Position numbers and translations under genes: made by a program. From NCBI RefSeq assembly GCF_002287235.1, contig NZ_LMVP01000357.1:1-33002 (forward strand): a DNA stretch of 33,002 bases, given 5' to 3'. How positions within the stretch are numbered: the stretch's first letter is position 1; the number at the start of each line of letters is the position of its first letter. Shown in pieces: positions 27,369-33,002 of this stretch. The DNA is from Methanosarcina spelaei. GTDB taxonomy: Archaea > Halobacteriota > Methanosarcinia > Methanosarcinales > Methanosarcinaceae. Under the pieces are notes generated by a model. The model was not told where the DNA came from. It ran no database searches and saw only the letters and a program-made list of their open reading frames with translations.

Positions 27369-27529
27369 TTGAATAACTTCCTTATGGATTGAATTATCTT
27401 TGCCTCTTTTACAAGTTCATATCCGCAGTTTGGACAGCATTGCTTGTTGCAGCTGTGGAGTTTCCCGCAGCCGGTACACTTTTTTTCATCAGCTTTTTCA
27501 AATTCGTTTCCGCAGAGTGGGCATTTCAC
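27362..27529 (-). CDS. 55-aa double zinc-ribbon protein of the feo operon
   Basis: A short open frame between feoB and feoA. It begins with GTG 27529 and reads MKCPLCGNEFEKAD, then CTGCG, then CNKQCCPNCGYELV, and ends in a basic amphipathic tail (IIQSIRKLFKW). The CPLC/CTGC and C...CCPNC pairs can make one or two zinc (or iron) sites. GTGA overlaps the feoB stop by four bases, GGGGGTGA lies 4-5 bases upstream, and its stop overlaps the feoA start, so it is placed for tightly coupled translation. Eight cysteines in 55 residues suggest a metal-binding regulator or chaperone for the Feo system; this is inference, as I do not know a named family. Confidence 0.85.
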   Translation of the reverse strand: MKCPLCGNEFEKADEKKCTGCGKLHSCNKQCCPNCGYELVKEAKIIQSIRKLFKW

Positions 27530-29676
27530 AGGCTCACCCCCAGAGCTTTTAGTATGGTGTTTACAATGAAACCTGTAAGAAATGCAAACGGAAATATAAA
27601 GCCCGAAATTGCAAGGGCTGTCTTAAAACCCCTTTCTTTTATTGTCATCATGAACTGAGCTATACAGGGCATGAAAAGGGTAAGAGTAATGGCTGCAACT
27701 ACGAGCTGCACACCTGTCAGTAATCCGGAATCATGCATTCCATAAAGTCCGGCTGCCCCGAAATCTCTCCTGAAAAAGCCGAAAAGGAAGACATCAGCTG
27801 CATCAGGAGGCAGGCCTATCCAGACTGTCGGGTATTCTATGATTTTCAGGGCAAAGGCAAAAAGGCCGGTTAGCCTGCCTATCCAGATAAGGACACTTGC
27901 CAGTACAAATAGGGGCAGAACTTCAAGGAAATACCAGTGCATTCTGGAGTAAGTTTTAACCAGTATATTCGAAAGCTTCGGTTTTCTGAGAGGGGGCATT
28001 TCAAGTATGAAGGTGGGAGCTTCTCCTGGCAGGACTCTGGAAGCCAGGAAACCTATCAGGACGAACTCCAGTAATATTACTACAGACCAGATAAGCAGGC
28101 TCTCAGGGTTTCTCGAAAGGATTGAAAGAATAATGCCTAACTGTGCCGAGCAGGGAATTGCAAGAGCCAGCAGGATATTTGCAATAAGCCTTTCCCGTTT
28201 TGTTTCAAGGGTCCGGGTAACCATTGTAGCCATCGTGGAACAACCAAATCCGAGTACCATTGGGATTACTGCCCTCCCGCTGAGCCCTATTTTCTTAAAC
28301 ATGCTATCCAGGAGCAGGCCTAGCCTTGGAAGATATCCGGTATCTTCAATAATTGAAAACACAAGGAAAAATGCTCCCACTATCGGAAGTATAAGGGCAA
28401 TTGCATATGTTACAGCCTGGGTAAAAATTCCGTATTCTCCTACAAAAAGGTCCTGAAGAGCCGGATAGGGTACAAGCGATATAAACTTTGCAGTTACAAA
28501 GGGGTTTATGTACCCTCCAAAAACCGTGTTTTCCAGATAATCAACAACGGTTCCAGCTGCAAATACGCCTACGAACAGATAGAGTCCGAAGTACAGGATT
28601 AAAAACAAAGCAGGTATTCCAAGTACAGGATGAATGAGAATACTGTCGATTTTCTCGGGAAAAGCGAGATTGATACTCTGTATTTTACTTCCATTCTTTC
28701 CAGTGTCGTCTTCTGCTCTTATTTTTCCGGCGTTTTCACTACTTTTGTTCTCGCTTCTCTCAGGCATTTCCATTACCTGTTCTACTATTCCGTTTACATG
28801 CTCCTGGCGCTTCAGAGTGAACAGATAAGAAAGAGGAACTTCAGATATCTTTGAGGCAGCTTTCACAAGTTTCCGGATTTCTTCGGAGTTTTTTTCATGT
28901 CTTTCATCCCAATATCCTGGTGTTTTTTCAGCTCTGCGCAGGTATTCAAAAGCTGTCCTGTCTTCCTGGTGCATCAGGAGTGAGATCGCTCTTCTTGAGA
29001 TTCCGGTTGAGATTTCGGCTTCTTCTGAAGGTTCAAGAAGACCTTCAACTGCTTCGATATACGGTTCAATTTTCGAGCCATAGTCCATTTTTTGCCTAAA
29101 CTTTTGCGCATTGTTTTCCAGGGTAAACTCCGAAATTGCAGCTTTAAGTTCTTCTATCCCTTTTCCCTCGCTTGAAACAGTTCCTATAACCGGGATTCCC
29201 AAAGAACGGCTGAGCTCAGATATATTGATTTCAATTCCCCTTTCTTCAGCCTCATCCATCATATTCAGGACAAGGATGAGAGGAAGCTCGGCTTCAAGTA
29301 GCTGAAGGGTGAAAGAAAGCATGCGTCTGAGGTTTCGGGCATCTATTACATGAAGGTAAACTGAAGCCTTTTCCTCAAAAAGCAGAAGCTGAGAGACTCT
29401 TTCTTCTTCACTTACAGGGAGTAGGGAATACATCCCGGGTGTGTCAATAATTTCATATTCCCTTTCTCCAATCCTTGCTTTTCCATGAGTGATTTCGACT
29501 GAGGTTCCGGGATAATTGGAAACCAGGGTATAACTTCCGGAAAGGGCATTAAAAAGGCTGCTTTTTCCCACATTAGGGTTTCCGATGAGTATAATTTTCG
29601 GAAGCCCTTTTCCAGGAGTACATTCCTTTTTTCCGCAGCAACATTCTTTTTCGGAACAGATAACTGGCAGTTTCAT
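27526..29676 (-). CDS. feoB: ferrous iron transporter FeoB
   Basis: A 716-aa membrane GTPase-permease for Fe(II). The G domain has G1 GNPNVGKSS (32-40), G3 DTPG (79-82) and G4 NMMD (138-141). A GDI-like helical segment and a charged linker (about 315-345) follow, then two Gate regions with conserved cysteines (VLGFGCSTMATMVTRTLE and IPCSAQLG) and about nine to ten TM helices. The first 20 residues carry a Cys cluster (C7, C12-C14, C19) ahead of the G domain, an extra N-terminal metal-binding-like motif. ATG 29676 is the first gene of the operon; two DtxR-like palindromes lie upstream. The stop overlaps the small zinc-ribbon gene. Confidence 0.97.
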   Translation of the reverse strand: MKLPVICSEKECCCGKKECTPGKGLPKIILIGNPNVGKSSLFNALSGSYTLVSNYPGTSVEITHGKARIGEREYEIIDTPGMYSLLPVSEEERVSQLLLFEEKASVYLHVIDARNLRRMLSFTLQLLEAELPLILVLNMMDEAEERGIEINISELSRSLGIPVIGTVSSEGKGIEELKAAISEFTLENNAQKFRQKMDYGSKIEPYIEAVEGLLEPSEEAEISTGISRRAISLLMHQEDRTAFEYLRRAEKTPGYWDERHEKNSEEIRKLVKAASKISEVPLSYLFTLKRQEHVNGIVEQVMEMPERSENKSSENAGKIRAEDDTGKNGSKIQSINLAFPEKIDSILIHPVLGIPALFLILYFGLYLFVGVFAAGTVVDYLENTVFGGYINPFVTAKFISLVPYPALQDLFVGEYGIFTQAVTYAIALILPIVGAFFLVFSIIEDTGYLPRLGLLLDSMFKKIGLSGRAVIPMVLGFGCSTMATMVTRTLETKRERLIANILLALAIPCSAQLGIILSILSRNPESLLIWSVVILLEFVLIGFLASRVLPGEAPTFILEMPPLRKPKLSNILVKTYSRMHWYFLEVLPLFVLASVLIWIGRLTGLFAFALKIIEYPTVWIGLPPDAADVFLFGFFRRDFGAAGLYGMHDSGLLTGVQLVVAAITLTLFMPCIAQFMMTIKERGFKTALAISGFIFPFAFLTGFIVNTILKALGVSL

Positions 29677-29692
29677 ACTTTTACTCTAATTT

Positions 29693-29706
29693 TTAGGCAA
29701 ACCTAA
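29693..29706 (-). promoter_or_regulatory. DtxR/IdeR-like operator 1 of the feo operon
   Basis: TTAGGCAAACCTAA, a near-perfect palindrome with TTAGG/CCTAA ends, as in binding sites of DtxR-family metal repressors. It lies 17 bases upstream of the feoB ATG, in the leader or over the transcription start. Confidence 0.7.
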
Positions 29707-29723
29707 TTATCAATTTTCCCTAT

Positions 29724-29737
29724 TTAGGTATGCCTAA
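29724..29737 (-). promoter_or_regulatory. DtxR/IdeR-like operator 2 of the feo operon
   Basis: TTAGGTATGCCTAA, a second copy of the palindrome, 31 bases centre-to-centre from operator 1 (about three helical turns, the same DNA face). A minus-strand TATA-like CTTAAATATT (29737-29746) abuts it, so a bound repressor would block transcription start. Confidence 0.7.
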
Positions 29738-29809
29738 TATTTAAGGTTACTGCAAGTGGCAAAATTCTCTCCAAATTTATTGTTTATAAATAAAATTTTA
29801 CACAATTTT

Positions 29810-29885
29810 AACTCAAAAAATCTTTTAATCTGGGTCTTTAATTCAAAAATCAAAAATCTTTTAATCCATATCTTTAATTCAAATT
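29810..29885. repeat. two-copy direct repeat of about 36 bp
   Basis: TCAAAAAATCTTTTAATC...TCTTTAATTCAAA is followed by TCAAAAATCTTTTAATCC...TCTTTAATTCAAA. Intergenic, between feoB and the cupin gene. Confidence 0.7.
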
Positions 29886-30384
29886 TCAGTTTGTGATCTC
29901 CATCCCAAAGCCAATTTTCAGTCTCACTCAGTAAGCTTTTCAAGACTATTTTTGAGGACCATAATCTCGATTTTTCTCGGTTAGTCAGACATTCATGAGG
30001 TTAGGTTCCAAATTTAGTGAACTAATGAAAGTGCGATATGTTTGAAGAGGAGGTACTATGGAAAATATATAACTCTGGTATTTATTTTTGGAAATTTTGA
30101 GTGAAAAAAATCAATATTAAGATCATTATTTTAATCTTCATAATATTTATGTTTCTACTAATATTATATTCCTCAAATATAATTTTTCTATTGCATGTGT
30201 TTGAAATCGCCTTTGTTGGCAAATTTCACAATATAAATAAGGGCAGAATTTACTATTATTAGTGCCTAAATTAATATAAATTGTAAAATTTGTCTATATA
30301 GTAAATACTTCTGCCAACATCGGTGGATTGAAAACCAAAATTTGTAAAATTTGTTAAATTGAAACAGGTTGGGGGAGTCGACAA
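29886..30384. other. AT-rich spacer upstream of the cupin gene
   Basis: No credible gene. TTGTAAAATTTG occurs near 30282 and TTTGTAAAATTTG near 30341, resembling the ATTGTAAAA core of the 17-bp arrays. The promoter of the cupin gene should be here but no single TATA box stands out. Confidence 0.35.
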
Positions 30385-31009
30385 ATGAATCTTAAAAATA
30401 CACTGGGTATTTTGCTGGCAGTTTGTTTTTTACTGTCAATTGCCGCAGTGGCAGTAAATTCCAAAGAAGCGCCCTGTACGGCTGGTAAGGAAACATATAA
30501 GCCTGCAGAGAAGCCTGCAGAGAAGACAAAAAACAAAATGAAAGGATTTTCTATTAATATCGAAAATGCTACTTTGGAAAATAACAATTTCCGCAAGGTG
30601 CTCTATACTGCAAAGTATAGCCAGCTGGTACTTATGAGCCTCAAGCCCGGAGAAGAAATCGGAATGGAAGTGCATGAGGAAAATGACCAGTTTTTCCGTT
30701 TTAAGAAGGACAGGGGAAATCGGAATGGAAGTGCATGAGGAAAATGACCAGTTTTTCCGTTTTGAAGAAGGACAGGGAAAGTGTATAATTAACGGTAACG
30801 AGTATGAAGTAGGTAACGGGTCTGCGGTGGTTGTGCCTGCCGGTGCTCAGCACAATATCATTAACACTTTGGAAACAGGTCCTCTGAAATTCTATGTGAT
30901 CTATTCGCCACCTGTTCACAAGGATCAAACCACGCACGCCACAAAGGAAGAAGCTGAGGCAAATCCAGATACATTTGACGGTGTAACTACGGAATGTAAC
31001 CAGGGATAA
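30385..31009 (+). pseudogene. secreted cupin-domain protein broken by a tandem duplication
   Basis: The start (ATG 30385, after GGGGGAG) gives a signal peptide (about residues 1-25, ILLAVCFLLSIAAVAV), a Lys/Pro/Glu-rich linker and the first strand of a cupin barrel, then fails in frame at about 30720. The second frame (to 31009) holds the rest of the barrel, with EGQGKCIINGNEYEVGNGSA and VPAGAQHNIINT. The cause is a 61/62-bp tandem duplication (30655-30715 and 30716-30777) whose copies differ by one base. Removing one copy restores an intact small-molecule or metal-binding cupin of about 186 aa with its metal-ligand pattern (EVHEENDQFFRF, PAGAQHN). The protein would be outside the membrane. 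The ligand is unknown. Confidence 0.85.
30655..30777 (+). repeat. 61/62-bp tandem duplication inside the cupin gene
   Basis: Both copies begin GAAATCGGAATGGAAGTGC and end GACAGGG. Copy 1 (30655-30715) reads TTTTAAGAAGG where copy 2 (30716-30777) reads TTTTGAAGAAGG, a one-base loss. Copy 2 fits the downstream cupin frame. Confidence 0.95.
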
Positions 31010-31026
31010 GATCAGAGAAGTAGAAA

Positions 31027-31064
31027 TAAACGCTTTATATGAATAAAGTGTTTATCTTTTTTAT
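31027..31064 (+). terminator. hairpin plus T-tract terminator of the cupin gene
   Basis: TAAACGCTTTAT (31027-31038) and ATAAAGTGTTTA (31043-31054) form a 12-bp stem with one G-U pair and a 4-base loop, followed by TCTTTTTTAT. It starts 18 bases after the cupin stop. The remaining spacer to 31270 has no gene. Confidence 0.75.
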
Positions 31065-31270
31065 ATTCTCAAATAAAGGTTTGAATTTCCTCGAAACCGT
31101 TGTTAGCAATAACGATGACTGCAGTTGGTTTTGTATCTCAATGTTTTGATTCCTTTTAAGGAACTTGTACGAAATATTCAAAAGTCAATTTTTGATTAGG
31201 CTCAGGTCTTCATCTCAATAGTCAGGACTTAATAATTTATCACTCAGTAATCTGCGGGTCTATGCATTGC

Positions 31271-31303
31271 TATTTATTTATTTATTTATTTATTTATTTA
31301 TTT
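31271..31303. repeat. TATT microsatellite at the end of the regulator gene
   Basis: Eight uninterrupted TATT units. It codes the last residues and stop codon (31290-31292) of the minus-strand regulator. Its sister tract is at 6706-6750. Confidence 0.9.
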
Positions 31304-32078
31304 CCCTGCTCATGTCTCTGTAGTATTCGAACAGTTCTTGTCCCCATTTTATTGCCTGTGGTTCGAAACTTATCACATACTGACGGTCAAACCTCCCGCT
31401 TTCGTTAAACAATCCCATAGTCATTATATTGTTAGCGGTAGCAATGAGCGCTGGAATTTCCACTCTTTTTTTTTCCAGAATATAAAGACTTGAATTTTCC
31501 ATTTTGAGAAATTCTTTCCCTTCTTCTTTGAAATCTTCTACAAGCCGTAAGTATACTGCTTCACTCAAAACAAGGGAAATTTCAATACCTTTTTTTGCAA
31601 GGTTGAGTACAAAAGCAGGAAGTTGAGGATGGAAATAAGAATAAAGCATGTGGGTATAGGTTGACTTGGAAAGGTTTTTCAAAAGTTCCGGGTTCAAATC
31701 AAAAGTATGACTGAGGTCAGGTTCTATGAGGCGATAATTTCCAAGCTCATTTATTCTATTTACAAGATAGGGTGGGATAGGAGCAAGCTTTCTATCGGCC
31801 CAAAATTCTTCATTTTTCTCAAAAACTGACAGAGTCTCAATCAGTGGCTGCATTTTTTCGACAACAATTTCCCCTATCTCACTGAGCCGATATATTCCTC
31901 CTTCATGTATTACCAGCTCCTCTTCTTTTAACTTCTTTATTTGCGGAAGAAGGGCCGTCCTCGGTACCTGAAGCTTTTCAAGTGCCTCTTCAATACTTTT
32001 AGGACCTTCTTTCAGGAGCAGAAGAAAATCTTTTCTCTTCTCTGAAAACAGGATAAGATCAAGCAAACTGAAATTCAT
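31290..32078 (-). CDS. FilR1/DUF1724-type winged-helix regulator
   Basis: A 262-aa transcription factor: a winged-helix DNA-binding domain (about 1-80, with LLLKEGPKSIEEALEKLQVPRTALLPQIKKLKEEELV), a linker, and a C-terminal effector domain of the FilR1/DUF1724 type (about 120-260). Proteins of this kind are common in methanogens; Methanosarcina Msr regulators of methanol methyltransferase genes are related. Which genes it controls cannot be told from here. The start ATG 32078 has a GGATGG about 10 bases upstream. The last codons (REINK) and the stop run through a TATT microsatellite. Confidence 0.88.
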   Translation of the reverse strand: MNFSLLDLILFSEKRKDFLLLLKEGPKSIEEALEKLQVPRTALLPQIKKLKEEELVIHEGGIYRLSEIGEIVVEKMQPLIETLSVFEKNEEFWADRKLAPIPPYLVNRINELGNYRLIEPDLSHTFDLNPELLKNLSKSTYTHMLYSYFHPQLPAFVLNLAKKGIEISLVLSEAVYLRLVEDFKEEGKEFLKMENSSLYILEKKRVEIPALIATANNIMTMGLFNESGRFDRQYVISFEPQAIKWGQELFEYYRDMSREINK

Positions 32079-32890
32079 TTTATAGTTTCCATCCTGAACT
32101 TATGAAAAAAGGTTTTGTTCACCGATTCTGTTTTTATTGTTCGCTTTTTTAAGTCCCTTATGAGTGCCAAACTGCTAATAAAGGTGTCGAAATTATTTGA
32201 AAACTTCGTCCTATTTCTTACCAAATTGGGAAAATAGCCGTTATTTAGCGAATTTATAGATAAAAAATTCTCCTACAATCCTTATTTTCTTTTTATCTTC
32301 TTCTTGTGAATCCAGAATAAACCGAAAAGCTCAGTTAAGTGAAAAGGAACAAATGCAAAATCCTGAGCAAACTTTACTAGCTTTATACCTAACTTATACC
32401 TAACTTATTGCTTATACTCGTTTGAAACCTTAGTTCCCAAAATTTAAGCGCATATATGTAGTAATGAGAATCTGCGAGGTCAGAAGACCACGATTTTGAA
32501 ATTCTGCTACAAATATTATGTGCTTAAACTTAAGAGCATACTCCGATATCAGGAGACATTTATGTGCCTAAAAATGCGGAACTTAGGTTGAAAGGTTATA
32601 TTACTATCAGTTTTCATAGAATTTAACCTGCTGCCGGTGTCAATCTGAAATCCAAATTACTGCCTGTATTAAAATCCGAAGCTTTACTCATTCCTATTAT
32701 AAATCCAGAAGTTCATCTGACTGCTTTTCGTTTTGCTAGGAAACGTTGATATAGAAGATAATGAGAAAAGGGAGAAACCTGGATGAATAGTAAATAACTC
32801 CAAGTAAGTGGCATGTAGCTCCAAGTAAGTGATAATTAGTTTCCAGAAACTCATAATGTTTCATTTATTGATCGTATAATTTTTCGTACT
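32079..32890. other. long AT-rich spacer upstream of the regulator
   Basis: About 810 bases without a credible gene on either strand. Short direct repeats occur: TTATACCTAAC twice near 32382-32403, and CTCCAAGTAAGTG twice (near 32801 and 32820, 20-21 bp apart). The promoter of the regulator should be in the first 200 bases. Confidence 0.4.
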
Positions 32891-33002
32891 AAATATAATA
32901 AGATATGAGTATAATAAGATACAGAATATAATAAGATGCAAAATATAATAAATTGTAAAATATAATAAATTGTAAAATATAATAATTTATAAAATATAAT
33001 AA
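32891..33002. repeat. 17-bp tandem array, ATTGTAAAA family, runs off the window
   Basis: Seven TATAATA-centred units with a 17-bp period (the first spacing is 16): TATAATA begins at 32894, 32910, 32927, 32944, 32961, 32978 and 32995. The middle units read ATTGTAAAATATAATAA. The array continues past the window end. Confidence 0.9.

Noticed and set aside
29734-29943. 69-aa open frame on the minus strand upstream of feoB
   Set aside because: It overlaps the feo operator, is coded mostly by the two-copy 36-bp AT-rich repeat, and shows no family features.

Overview
The window is chromosomal DNA of a methanogenic archaeon, almost certainly a Methanosarcina species. The signs are archaeal-type PheRS and TrpRS, aIF2-beta with a C-terminal TRAM domain, ribosomal protein L10e, a FilR1-type winged-helix regulator, a cytoplasmic GAF/PAS histidine kinase of the HisKA_2 type, AT-rich intergenic DNA with TATA boxes, and GGTGA/GGAGG ribosome binding sites. 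No rRNA, tRNA, CRISPR array, transposase or prophage gene was seen.

Layout. 1-4,400: a REP-like hairpin, an AT-rich spacer, a stand-alone GAF protein, then a GAF-GAF-PAS-PAS histidine kinase whose second GAF domain is nearly identical to the small protein. 4,590-7,200 (minus): a DHA1-type MFS transporter split by a one-base frameshift, a two-TM zinc-ribbon protein and a Ser/Ala/Glu-repeat protein. 7,450-13,605 (minus): an information-processing block, in transcription order rpl10e, aIF2-beta, a radical-SAM-like protein without cluster cysteines, trpS, pheS. 13,909-17,795 (minus): a DUF1786 actin-fold protein and glycogen debranching enzyme, separated by a 770-bp spacer with two tandem arrays. 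18,037: moaB. 18,951-21,590 (minus): a large STAND/NB-ARC-like ATPase with TPR repeats, divergent from a cobalamin adenosyltransferase. 22,657-26,923: an SNF2 helicase directly followed by a SWIM zinc-finger protein. 27,117-29,676 (minus): a feoB / 55-aa zinc ribbon / feoA operon behind two DtxR-like operators. 30,385-31,009: a secreted cupin broken by a 61/62-bp tandem duplication. 31,290-32,078 (minus): a FilR1-type regulator, then AT-rich repeat DNA to the window edge.

How the genes work together. L10e and aIF2-beta are a tight translation operon. The feo cluster is overlapping, translationally coupled and apparently metal-repressed. SNF2 and SWIM form a stop/start-coupled pair. The GAF protein and kinase share an N-terminal coiled coil and a GAF module, so they could hetero-oligomerise.

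The most unusual items are the radical-SAM-fold protein that has lost the CxxxCxxC, the GGE motif and the C-terminal cluster cysteines; the small zinc ribbon inside the feo operon; a [4Fe-4S]-like cysteine pattern in TrpRS; the STAND-TPR protein with no effector domain; the duplicated GAF module; and two distant 17-bp arrays that share the core ATTGTAAAA.
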